Program-made: the position numbers and the translations under genes
The notes under the pieces: model-generated
Told to the model about the DNA's origin: nothing
The model's input: only the letters and a program-made list of their open reading frames with translations
Database searches by the model: none
Part shown: positions 1 to 6,901 of the stretch, in pieces
How positions within the stretch are numbered: position 1 is the stretch's first letter
How the letters are laid out: every line of letters starts with the position of its first letter
Origin: CAZMLC01 sp964567125
GTDB lineage: Bacteria > Verrucomicrobiota > Kiritimatiellia > RFP12 > UBA1067
Length of the DNA stretch: 12,668 bases
Reading direction: 5' to 3'
Assembly: GCA_964567125.1 (NCBI GenBank)
Contig: CAZMLC010000077.1
Location: forward strand, 1 to 12,668

Positions 1-126
1 CCCGTACAAGGAGATTATACGCGACGCATCCGGCGAGGTAACCACCAGCTCCTTGTTGCTGCCGATAGTCGTCGGGCCATTTACCGTCAACGTGCCTGCA
101 CCTACATTCATCAGCCCGTTTATACA
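1..126 (-). pseudogene. Frameshifted continuation of the surface beta-strand repeat protein (runs off the left edge)
   Basis: Below the TAA at 122-120 the minus strand stays open to the window edge in a different frame, giving 40 codons from 120 to 1. The product begins NGLMNVGAGTLTVNG and continues with IGSNKELVVTS. This is the glycine-, threonine- and valine-rich style expected to follow the upstream segment ending in ASGTLSGALG, so it looks like the same gene after a frame slip. One added base, for example in the G run at 127-129, would join the two frames. It could be a real mutation, an assembly error or, less likely, recoding. No classical slippery heptamer is visible. Confidence 0.6.
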
Positions 127-866
127 CCCAAGGCCCCGGAAAGCGTGCCGCTGGCCCCCGTATAGCGCACGGTATTGACCGAGATCCCAGAACCAAAAGT
201 ACCAATAGCCGCGAGGTCGTAGTTCACGCTGCCCGTCGTATCCGTAACGTTTGCGGCCGTCGCCGCCGCTGTCGCGGAGGTGTAGGGCATAACATTTTCC
301 GCGCTCATGGTTGCATACCGCGTCGCCGTGCCCGATCCCGTACGCGCCCACGTCCCGATAAGACCGGTGGCATCATTCGTCAGAACAGTGGAGGTCACGG
401 TCCCCGCGTTATTGAAACCAATCGTCGACCCCGGATTGCGCGTGAACGTATCGGAGTTGATGCGCACGGTGCTTCCCGCGACACCGTCCCAGATCTGCCC
501 CGCATACATCAGCAATGCGAAATTCGCGTTGGAAAAGACGAGATCCCCGGCTGTGCTGCGCGTCACGACGCCCTCTCCGCCGATTGTCAGCGTATGCGAA
601 CCACCGATTGAGACCGTCCCACCGGGATTGACGACACTCAGACCGCGAAAGCTCATGTCGCCACCCAGCTGTACAGCATTCGCACTGGTCACGGTAGAAT
701 CCCATTGCGCAATGTCACTGCTATACGGGATTGACGAACCCACCCAGCTGCTCCAAACAGCCAGATCGTTCGTATTATTGGCCTTTACCCGAACCGCAGC
801 GTTGAGCGAAAAGCCAAACAACACCAGCGCCACCATGATAATCCCCGCGATCCTCGTCTGATTCAT
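120..866 (-). CDS. Secreted autotransporter-associated beta-strand repeat protein, N-terminal part
   Basis: The 248-residue product starts with a Sec signal peptide (about residues 1-24, hydrophobic core IIMVALVLFGF, ending LNAA). The rest is low in charge and cysteine and rich in Gly, Ser, Thr, Asn and Val, with segments such as NPGGTVSIGG and HTLTIGG. These are typical of the passenger-like beta-strand proteins common in Verrucomicrobiota, Kiritimatiellota and Planctomycetota. The protein is probably exported and forms a beta-helical surface or extracellular structure; its ligand is unknown. The start at 866 is supported by GAGGAA at 873-878, six bases upstream, and by a promoter at 961-990. 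Family members are usually much longer. This reading frame ends at a TAA (120-122), while the sequence below it continues the same protein style in another frame, so the gene appears frameshifted. No enzymatic domain is visible. Confidence 0.75.
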   Translation of the reverse strand: MNQTRIAGIIMVALVLFGFSLNAAVRVKANNTNDLAVWSSWVGSSIPYSSDIAQWDSTVTSANAVQLGGDMSFRGLSVVNPGGTVSIGGSHTLTIGGEGVVTRSTAGDLVFSNANFALLMYAGQIWDGVAGSTVRINSDTFTRNPGSTIGFNNAGTVTSTVLTNDATGLIGTWARTGSGTATRYATMSAENVMPYTSATAAATAANVTDTTGSVNYDLAAIGTFGSGISVNTVRYTGASGTLSGALGV

Positions 867-960
867 AGGATATTCCTCATTTGAAGTGCCACACGCAAAC
901 TGAAATTACACCTATCGCGTCAGATGAACATCCAACGTTCTCCATTTAATTCTGGGTGTC

Positions 961-990
961 AGTATGCACGCAAAGAAGGAAAAATGTCAA
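961..990 (-). promoter_or_regulatory. Sigma-70-type promoter for the beta-strand repeat gene
   Basis: On the minus strand a perfect TTGACA (985-990) is followed after 18 bases by CATACT (961-966), which matches TATAAT at four positions. The predicted start, near 954, gives a leader of about 88 bases before the ATG at 866. The box begins only 8 bases past the apbE stop, so the surface-protein gene can be transcribed separately from apbE. I saw no terminator hairpin between the two genes, so read-through is also possible. The rest of the short 867-997 gap shows only the ribosome binding site. Confidence 0.6.
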
Positions 991-997
991 TTTCAAT

Positions 998-2068
998 TCA
1001 TTTTTTTTGGGGGTTCCGCACAATACGCAGGGAAAAGGCTTTCTTCCCCATCGGTGTCAACCGTTCGGCGAATCCCGGCGTCGCGATCAACGTCAACGCG
1101 GCGGGATCGTCGGGAATCCATAACGCTTCGCATCCGGGATAGCGCGCCAGGACCTGCACGCCGCGTTCCGGGCCCATGACAAACAGCGTTGTCGAGAGCG
1201 CATCCGCCAAAACGGCAGTCGGGGCCAGAATCGTGACTCCAGCCATACCGCGTACAGGATGACCTGTGCGCGCATCCATGATATGCGCATAACGCTCGCC
1301 ATTGATTTCAACAAAACGCTCATAGTTGCCGGATGTCGCCGTGGCTTCACCTTCACGCAAGAGGAACGTTCCCACCATGGACAGCCCCTCAAACGGATTG
1401 CGGATACCCACACGCCAACCGCCACGTCCCGGCACAGCTTCACCGGTAGCCCGTAGATTGCCCCCTAAATCAATCAAGCTGTTCGTGTGGCCTGCCGCTT
1501 TCACGCGTTCAAACGCGCGGTCAACCGCATAACCCTTGGCAATACCGCCCAAATCGAGACGCATCCCAGGCTTGTCGAGTCGGACATGCACAACCTGATC
1601 GCGCACACTCAATTGAATGCCTTTCCAGTCCGCCTGTTCACACGCCGCACGCAAAAGCGCTTCCGCAGGTGGCGCCACAAGGCTCTGCGCACCGTTGAAC
1701 CCCCAGGCGCGCATGATGGCACCCACCAGCGGATTAAACGCGCCATCGCTGGCGCGCGTCACATCGAGCGTGATGGTGAGCAACGCGCCCAGATCCGGCG
1801 AACAGGGATGCTCCTGCGCATCGCCGGCTTTGGCGTTGAGTTGCGACAGCTCGCTCGTCTCCGTCCAGGTTGAAAAGACCGGTTCCAGCCGATCAAAAAC
1901 CGCGCGCGTCAGATCACGCACAGCAGCCACATCAGCCTCCTGTGCGCATTGTACCGCAGCCACTGTCCCCATGGTCAGCCAGTTGAGCTGCGCAGGATGG
2001 CGTTCTTCGCGCGCGCAGCCAGACACCAGCACGCACGCACTGAGAACCAGAACCCGCACACCGTTCAT
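998..2068 (-). CDS. apbE: FAD:protein FMN transferase ApbE, lipoprotein
   Basis: ApbE transfers the FMN part of FAD onto Thr or Ser of exported proteins and needs Mg2+. The 356-residue length fits the family. A lipobox V15-S16-G17-C18 closes a short hydrophobic signal, so the mature enzyme should be a membrane-anchored periplasmic lipoprotein. Visible family motifs are MGT (33-35), FSTWTETSELSQLN (65-78), GAFNP (109-113), DLGGIAKGYAVD (172-183), LIDLGGNL (198-205), ATSGNYERF (244-252), HIMDARTGHPV (262-272) and ADALSTTLFVMG (288-299). The start overlaps the stop of the upstream beta-helix gene as ATGA (2065-2068), with GGAG at 2076-2079 inside that gene, so translation is probably coupled. 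The extreme 3' end has runs of five C and eight A just before TGA, a slippage-prone spot that only affects the tail. No obvious flavinylation substrate is encoded in the window. Confidence 0.93.
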   Translation of the reverse strand: MNGVRVLVLSACVLVSGCAREERHPAQLNWLTMGTVAAVQCAQEADVAAVRDLTRAVFDRLEPVFSTWTETSELSQLNAKAGDAQEHPCSPDLGALLTITLDVTRASDGAFNPLVGAIMRAWGFNGAQSLVAPPAEALLRAACEQADWKGIQLSVRDQVVHVRLDKPGMRLDLGGIAKGYAVDRAFERVKAAGHTNSLIDLGGNLRATGEAVPGRGGWRVGIRNPFEGLSMVGTFLLREGEATATSGNYERFVEINGERYAHIMDARTGHPVRGMAGVTILAPTAVLADALSTTLFVMGPERGVQVLARYPGCEALWIPDDPAALTLIATPGFAERLTPMGKKAFSLRIVRNPQKK

Positions 2069-4809
2069 CGCGCAGCTCCGATATACAGATCGTCCACATG
2101 GAATTGAACCGCCTCGGCCGCCATCGAGCAGAAACCGACCCAGTTCAGCGTCGTGAAGTCATCCGTAAGATAGGCCAGTTCTTTCAATTCGACTGCAGGC
2201 TGTCCCGGTATGTCAACGGTCAACGACCAGGCTCGCCCTGTTCCCGTTCCCATTTGACCGACCATGCGCACCGTCGCCCATGTGTCCGCCGGCAAATCAG
2301 CCACCTTGCGCATCTGCCCCGCCTGCCGCACGCGGATCTCACCGTTACAGAACTGGAGAAAATTTCCTGTCTTATACGCCTGCTCGCCCACACCATAGCG
2401 ACGCCACTCCACAAAGAAATTCGCCCCGGGTTTCATGCGTACCGCGAAGGCCGTCTCTGCAGCGCCGTTCGAAACCGCGCACGTAAAAAAGAAATGCGGA
2501 TTAAACGTATATTTCAAATCCTTCGCATCGGTAATGCAGAGCGACCGCTTGCCCGAATGCGCAACACCCTCAACCACGCGGATCGCATCGCCCTTATTCT
2601 CCACACAGGTCGTAACCGACTCTAAGGTCGCATTGACCGGCAACCGTTCGAAATCCTCGTTGATGCGACGGATCACGAAGGGTTCGGGACTCTGTGCATA
2701 AACAACGTCGGGATAGGTCTGTTGCGCTTTTTTGCGCCACGCCTTCGAACCATACACGCCGGCCAGGCGCGGATCAAACGGTTTGAATCCCTTCGCGATC
2801 GCCAGCGAATTGCGTTTCAGACGATAATCTTCTTTTTCAAAATCAACGAACAGCGGATCCACACACGCTGAATGCTGATCGTGTCCGGCGGCAAGCCAGG
2901 CTTGCCACGTGCCATAGTGAAAGGCGTTCGTCGCAAACCCGCGCGGATTCCAATAGATGTTGTTGTCGAAAACCACGTCGGCATGATACGGATCGCCGCC
3001 AGGATATCCGCGCCAGAGCATCGCGCTTTCATTGCTCCACGCAATGATGTTGTTTGTCACAATGATCGTGGTATGTTCCTTTTCAACACGCGAGCGCTGG
3101 ATCTGTCCCTGCGCGCTCTCCACCAGAATGTTATTGCGGAAGACATTTTCTTTGCCGTAATGCTGGTGGATATTACCGGTCTTCGTGTGGTGGATCAGGT
3201 TGTTCTCGAAGACCATATTGGCGCTGCCTTCATCCGTATATAATCCCCAGCCGCCGCGACCGGTATAATCGTAGGAGGCTACGTGGTGAATCACGTTGTT
3301 CGAGACCACCGTACCTTCCAAATTACCCAGCGAGTAAATACCGCCCATATCGTTCAGCACCCCCCAGCCGAGATGGTGGATATGATTGAACGCGAGCGTA
3401 TTGCGGTGCGTAACCGTCGGCCGGTATCCCCATGTCCATCCGATTGAAACGCCGGTATAGTAAAAATCAGCGATATCATTATGCGTCAGCTGGATATCGC
3501 TCGCATGACCGATCCAGGCGCCGACGCAGCCATGAAAAATCCGGCCGCCCGCCTGTAAAATGTTGTTGTCGACCACAATGCTGCGCGACACCTGATCGCG
3601 TTCCGCCTCGCTCCACTGCGAATCGCCTAGATAGACCGCACCGCCGCCCAGATCGCGTACGCAACAGCCGCGAATCGAGGAATCGCGGCAATCGCGTTTG
3701 AACCAGATGCCGTGATTCGCGACATGTTCAAACGCGCAGTTCAGAAAGTGGATATCGCGCACCCCGTTGGCCCAGACGCCCGCCTTCTGCGAAATCGAGG
3801 CCTGGCCGTCGCTCCACCCCTTCTCGTCCATGGTAAAGCCTGAATACGCGAACTGGAGGTTCTCAAACCGCAGATGCTCAACTTTGTTCGAGGTCGCACA
3901 CTCCCCTGAAAGAACAAGGAACCCGGCAACCTGCGGCACAATCGCCACGCAGTCTTCAGGCTTTTGCCCCGGCAATGGAATATAGCGCAACAGGCCTTTC
4001 CGATCCAGAAACCATTCGCCGGGTTCATCTAAGGCGACCGCGCAATTTTCAATCTGATAACGCGGCAAATAGCTGCGCCAGTAGAAATACTTCCAGCGCG
4101 ATGTCCCCGTGCCCACCACGCGGCCATCCTTTTCCACGGACTGAAGGCGTGCGCGGCTGACCTCCCACGAATGGAAGACCGTAATCACCGCATCGTTGAG
4201 CGCCTCCGCGGAAAGCCCGAGCAAGGGGTTCACATCCGCGGGATCCGCATAAAACGCGCGGTGTGATAAGTCCGCCTCTTTTCCGGTCATCGGATCAAGG
4301 CCATACGGTGCGGGACGCTGCATATAAAAATAGGCCGGCGCCTTTCCGCGACCCATACCGGAGTTCGGCATGCGCGCCCGCGTCGCACGCTCACCGTTGA
4401 TATACAGTTGCTCAAAACGCAGCGCAGGATCCAGCTGCACCTGCCACACGCCGTTCGCATCGGGCTGAAACGCAGGCAGGCGCACTCCGCCGGTAAAACG
4501 CGGCTTCGCCCCTTCCCGCGCACGATAAACAATCGGACACTCCGCAGTACCCGAATCCAGGGGAAGAAATTCAACCGGCTTATCAAGCGCATATTCGCCA
4601 TCCGCAAACCAGACGGTGATGGGCTCCTTCAACGGCGAAACGCCGCGCAACGCACGCAGGCGGTCGCGTGCTCCGCAAAACGACTTCAGCGGCGTGTTCC
4701 GCCCCCCTGCCGCAGTGTCAGCCCCCTCGGGTGCCACATACAGATCAAGTGCAACGGCTTGCAGGCTGATCATGCCCGCGACAGCGAGCAGTATACGGTG
4801 CTGGTTCAT
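2065..4809 (-). CDS. Secreted right-handed beta-helix carbohydrate-active enzyme, GH141-like
   Basis: The 914-residue protein has a Sec signal peptide with an AVA cleavage site (A18-V19-A20). The entry segment LYVAPEGADTAAGG (23-36) leads to SGTAECPIVYRA (86-97), the usual opening of GH141-type and related beta-helix proteins. Residues about 310-620 hold repeated parallel-beta-helix rungs rich in NN and H, such as VVSNNVIHHV and MVFENNLIHH. They include NDMGGIYSLG (486-495), YDYTGRGGWGLYTDEGS (513-529) and HQHYGKENVFRNN (548-560), which resemble conserved GH141 core motifs. D487 and D526 are the best candidate acid residues. Residues about 715-914 look like a jelly-roll (concanavalin-like) domain that may bind polysaccharide. 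The likely role is cleavage of a complex plant or algal glycan in the periplasm or outside the cell; known GH141 members act on fucosides or xylan. The substrate here is inferred only. AAGGGGGAAG sits just before the start, and the gene is coupled to apbE. Confidence 0.75.
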   Translation of the reverse strand: MNQHRILLAVAGMISLQAVALDLYVAPEGADTAAGGRNTPLKSFCGARDRLRALRGVSPLKEPITVWFADGEYALDKPVEFLPLDSGTAECPIVYRAREGAKPRFTGGVRLPAFQPDANGVWQVQLDPALRFEQLYINGERATRARMPNSGMGRGKAPAYFYMQRPAPYGLDPMTGKEADLSHRAFYADPADVNPLLGLSAEALNDAVITVFHSWEVSRARLQSVEKDGRVVGTGTSRWKYFYWRSYLPRYQIENCAVALDEPGEWFLDRKGLLRYIPLPGQKPEDCVAIVPQVAGFLVLSGECATSNKVEHLRFENLQFAYSGFTMDEKGWSDGQASISQKAGVWANGVRDIHFLNCAFEHVANHGIWFKRDCRDSSIRGCCVRDLGGGAVYLGDSQWSEAERDQVSRSIVVDNNILQAGGRIFHGCVGAWIGHASDIQLTHNDIADFYYTGVSIGWTWGYRPTVTHRNTLAFNHIHHLGWGVLNDMGGIYSLGNLEGTVVSNNVIHHVASYDYTGRGGWGLYTDEGSANMVFENNLIHHTKTGNIHQHYGKENVFRNNILVESAQGQIQRSRVEKEHTTIIVTNNIIAWSNESAMLWRGYPGGDPYHADVVFDNNIYWNPRGFATNAFHYGTWQAWLAAGHDQHSACVDPLFVDFEKEDYRLKRNSLAIAKGFKPFDPRLAGVYGSKAWRKKAQQTYPDVVYAQSPEPFVIRRINEDFERLPVNATLESVTTCVENKGDAIRVVEGVAHSGKRSLCITDAKDLKYTFNPHFFFTCAVSNGAAETAFAVRMKPGANFFVEWRRYGVGEQAYKTGNFLQFCNGEIRVRQAGQMRKVADLPADTWATVRMVGQMGTGTGRAWSLTVDIPGQPAVELKELAYLTDDFTTLNWVGFCSMAAEAVQFHVDDLYIGAAR

Positions 4810-4879
4810 TCTTCCCCCTTCAGTGATGCGTTTGTATTCATACGGAATCTTTAGATGTGTCCCGTTGAAATTTTACGCC

Positions 4880-4908
4880 AGTGTAACAAAAACAGAGCGC
4901 GCTGCCAA
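4880..4908 (-). promoter_or_regulatory. Promoter for the GH141-like/apbE unit
   Basis: On the minus strand TTGGCA (4903-4908) and TACACT (4880-4885) are 17 bases apart, matching the sigma-70 consensus at five and four positions. The predicted start near 4873 leaves a leader of about 64 bases before the ATG at 4809. No riboswitch-like fold was recognised in that leader. Confidence 0.55.
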
Positions 4909-4969
4909 TGCGACAATGCCCCGCGTTGAACGCGCACTCCGTTTGCCCAATGCATTCAAGAAATACCGC

Positions 4970-4999
4970 TTGCAGAAATCAGCCTAAAAAACGTATACT
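4970..4999 (+). promoter_or_regulatory. Promoter of the riboflavin operon
   Basis: TTGCAG (4970-4975) and TATACT (4994-4999) are separated by 18 bases. The predicted transcription start, about 5006-5007, coincides with the 5' base of the FMN aptamer P1 stem. The RNA would thus begin directly with the sensor, which supports this box over other weak matches in the gap. Confidence 0.65.
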
Positions 5000-5006
5000 A
5001 TCACCA

Positions 5007-5149
5007 TTGCGTTTTCGGGGCGGGGTGAACTTGTTGAAAGCAATTCCCCACCGGCGGTTAAAGCCCGCGACTGGCGCAGCCCGTTGCTGCGTCACTGACA
5101 CGGTTCGTTTCCGTGGCCGACAGTATAGTCTGGATGAAAGAAAATGCGA
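5007..5149 (+). promoter_or_regulatory. FMN riboswitch aptamer (RFN element)
   Basis: The conserved RFN blocks are present in order: TTCGGGGCGGGGTG (5014-5027), TTCCCCACCGGCGGT (5044-5058), AGCCCGCGA (5062-5070) and GCCGACAGTATAGTCTGGAT (5116-5135), followed by GAAAG. P1 forms between 5009-5016 and 5140-5147 (eight pairs, one G-U), extendable by two more pairs. A variable hairpin pairs GGCGCAGC (5073-5080) with GCTGCGTC (5086-5093), and another pairs CACGG with CCGTG (about 5099-5115). The loop closed by GGGG/CCCC (about 5022-5049) is about a dozen bases longer than in common examples such as Bacillus subtilis ribD. FMN binding would stabilise P1 and favour the downstream terminator, lowering expression of the rib genes. 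Confidence 0.97.
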
Positions 5150-5161
5150 ACGTTCTGTTTT

Positions 5162-5198
5162 GCCCCATTCATCAAACGTGAATTGGGCTTTTTTTTTT
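5162..5198 (+). terminator. Rho-independent terminator, expression platform of the FMN riboswitch
   Basis: GCCCCATTC (5162-5170) pairs with GAATTGGGC (5180-5188) with one C-T mismatch around a nine-base loop, followed by ten T residues (5189-5198). It lies 12 bases after the aptamer and 9 bases before the ribBA start. Its 5' arm includes TTCATC (5168-5173), which is complementary to GATGAA (5133-5138) in the conserved 3' aptamer segment. That pairing could form the competing antiterminator when FMN is scarce. Confidence 0.93.
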
Positions 5199-5207
5199 GG
5201 ATCGAAC

Positions 5208-6413
5208 ATGAATGCTACCGTCGTTGACTCGGTCGAGTCTTGCATCGAGGCCTTTCGTAAAGGCCAGTTTGTTGTCGTCGTGGATGATGAGAACCGTGAG
5301 AATGAAGGCGATCTCATCATTGCCGCGGAAAAAATCACCCCTCAAGCCATCAACTTTATGGCGCAGCATGCACGCGGACTGATCTGCGTTCCGATGACGG
5401 GTGAGCGCCTGACCGCGCTGGGTATCGAACGCGCACCGAGCCGCAACCGCGGCGACCGCTTCTCAACCGCCTTTACGCTCTCCGTCGATGCGGCACGCAA
5501 CATCACGACGGGAATCAGCGCCGGCGATCGTGCGGAAACCGTACGCGTTCTCGTGGATGACCACGCCACAGCAGAGAGCCTGATCAGCCCGGGACATGTT
5601 TTCCCCCTCGAAGCGCGTGAAGGCGGCGTACTCGTCCGCGCCGGCCACACCGAAGCAGCCGTGGACCTCGCCCGCCTTGCAGGCCTGAAACCCGCGGGCG
5701 TCATCTGCGAGATCATGCAGCCGGATGGCACCATGGCGCGGTTGCCTCAGTTGCGGAAATTCGCGAACGAGCATCAGCTGAAAATCATGTCCATCGCGGA
5801 TCTGATCGCCTATCGCCGCCATCGCGAGCGTCTGATCGACTTGATCGAAGATGTCGAAATGCCGACAGCCTACGGTCATTTCCGCCTGCGCCTCTACCGT
5901 TCGTCACCCGACGGTCTCGATCATCTGGCGCTCATCAAAGGCGATGTGGCCAACACCGACTCCGTCTTGGTGCGCGTGCACAGCGAGTGCCTCACCGGCG
6001 ATGTCTTCGGTTCAGCGCGCTGCGATTGCGGCAATCAGCTGCACGCCGCCATGACCATGATCGAGAAGGAGGGATGCGGTGTCGTGCTCTACATGCGTCA
6101 GGAGGGACGCGGCATTGGACTCGCCAACAAACTGCACGCCTATAAACTGCAGGAAAAGGGTCTCGACACCGTCGAAGCCAATATCAAGCTCGGCTTTGCC
6201 CCTGATCTGCGCGATTACGGCGTGGGTGCGCAAATCCTCGCTGACATCGGCATTAAGCGGATTCGTCTGCTCACGAACAATCCGACCAAGTTGATCGGCC
6301 TGCAGGGATATGGACTCGAAATCACGGAACGTATCCCGATTGCCATTGAACCAGGGTCATTCAACAGTAAGTATCTTGCAACAAAAAGGGAAAAAATGGG
6401 ACATCTCATTTAA
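5208..6413 (+). CDS. ribBA: Bifunctional DHBP synthase / GTP cyclohydrolase II RibBA
   Basis: This 401-residue fusion supplies both branches of riboflavin synthesis. The N-terminal half makes 3,4-dihydroxy-2-butanone 4-phosphate from ribulose 5-phosphate. It carries DDENRENEGDLI (26-37), PSRNRGDRFSTAFT (77-90), GHVFPLEAREGG (129-140) and RAGHTEA (144-150). The C-terminal half opens GTP and shows the zinc-site pattern SECLTGDVFGSARCDCG (259-275, ligands C261, C272 and C274), MRQEGRGIGLANKLHAYKLQ (296-315) and LLTNNPTKL (354-362). Both sites look intact and the length is normal. I chose the ATG at 5208 because the homology begins there and an upstream start (4908) would translate the riboswitch. 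The ribosome binding site is weak (GGA at 5199-5201) and directly follows the terminator T tract. This is the first gene of the FMN-controlled operon. Confidence 0.97.
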   Translation: MNATVVDSVESCIEAFRKGQFVVVVDDENRENEGDLIIAAEKITPQAINFMAQHARGLICVPMTGERLTALGIERAPSRNRGDRFSTAFTLSVDAARNITTGISAGDRAETVRVLVDDHATAESLISPGHVFPLEAREGGVLVRAGHTEAAVDLARLAGLKPAGVICEIMQPDGTMARLPQLRKFANEHQLKIMSIADLIAYRRHRERLIDLIEDVEMPTAYGHFRLRLYRSSPDGLDHLALIKGDVANTDSVLVRVHSECLTGDVFGSARCDCGNQLHAAMTMIEKEGCGVVLYMRQEGRGIGLANKLHAYKLQEKGLDTVEANIKLGFAPDLRDYGVGAQILADIGIKRIRLLTNNPTKLIGLQGYGLEITERIPIAIEPGSFNSKYLATKREKMGHLI

Positions 6414-6431
6414 TCCGAACGAGGAAGAAAC

Positions 6432-6893
6432 ATGAACGAAATAACCGGAAAACTAGACGCAACAGGCATGAAGATGGCGATTGTCGTCAGCCGTTTCAAC
6501 AGCTTTCTTACGGAACAGCTGATCAAAGGCGCGGATGATTGCTTTGTCCGACATGGCGGTCAGGAGAAGGATTTCACGCTGGTGCGCGTTCCAGGGGCCA
6601 ATGAGATTCCTCAGATCGTCCAGAAGCTGGCAGCCACGAAGAAGTTCGATGCGGTTGTCGCATTGGGCGTCGTCGTCCAAGGTGCAACCCCGCACGCGGA
6701 CCTGATCAACGGAACCGTCGCACGCGCGCTTTCCAAGATCGCACTGGACTGCGGACTTCCCGTCCTGAATGGCATTGTCGCGGCGCAGAACCTCGAACAA
6801 GCCATTGAACGTGCAGGCACGAAACAGGGCAATAAGGGATGGGATGCCGTCATGGCCGCAATCGAAACCGTCTCTGTACTCAAGGCGATCTAA
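6432..6893 (+). CDS. ribH: 6,7-dimethyl-8-ribityllumazine synthase RibH
   Basis: RibH condenses 5-amino-6-ribitylaminouracil with dihydroxybutanone phosphate, usually as an icosahedral or pentameric shell. At 153 residues the length is standard, and numbering happens to match the Bacillus subtilis enzyme. Seen are RFN (21-23, ring-stacking F22), VPGANEIP (53-60), GATPH with catalytic H88 (84-88) and ERAGTKQGNKGW (126-137, phosphate-binding R127). Two places differ from the usual pattern: VVQG (81-84) replaces the common VIRG, putting Q at position 83, and VLNG (111-114) replaces the common aromatic at 113 with N. The catalytic set otherwise looks complete, so I expect an active enzyme. A strong GAGGAAG (6421-6427) precedes the ATG. 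It lies 18 bases after ribBA and 8 before nusB. Confidence 0.96.
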   Translation: MNEITGKLDATGMKMAIVVSRFNSFLTEQLIKGADDCFVRHGGQEKDFTLVRVPGANEIPQIVQKLAATKKFDAVVALGVVVQGATPHADLINGTVARALSKIALDCGLPVLNGIVAAQNLEQAIERAGTKQGNKGWDAVMAAIETVSVLKAI

Positions 6894-6901
6894 GGATTAC
6901 T

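Larger units (their letters stand above)
4810..5207. other. Divergent intergenic control region between the GH141-apbE unit and the rib operon
   Basis: This 398-base gap separates two divergent operons. It holds the ribosome binding site of the minus-strand gene (AAGGGGGAAG, about 4811-4820), a minus-strand promoter, a plus-strand promoter, the FMN aptamer, an intrinsic terminator and the weak ribBA ribosome binding site (GGA at 5199-5201). The two -35 boxes lie about 61 bases apart (4909-4969), enough for a shared regulator, but I see no convincing operator palindrome there. An open frame from 4908 runs into ribBA through the aptamer, but it is not protein-like. Confidence 0.8.

Noticed and set aside
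122..140. Programmed -1 frameshift site in the surface-protein gene
   Set aside because: The codons before the stop (GCC TTG GGT GTA) do not form a classical X XXY YYZ heptamer, and no stimulatory stem was evident.
160..185. YTGAS in the surface protein as an ApbE flavinylation site
   Set aside because: The known motif needs an acidic or Asn-type residue three positions before the acceptor Thr/Ser. Here that position is Val and the context is beta-strand repeat, so the match is chance.
307..861. Plus-strand open frame of 184 codons opposite the surface-protein gene
   Set aside because: The minus-strand product has a signal peptide, ribosome binding site, promoter and recognisable repeat style. 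The plus-strand frame has none of these and is a GC-driven shadow.
4908..5207. In-frame N-terminal extension of RibBA by 100 residues
   Set aside because: It would translate the promoter, FMN aptamer and terminator, has no family similarity, and the normal RibBA N-terminus begins at 5208.
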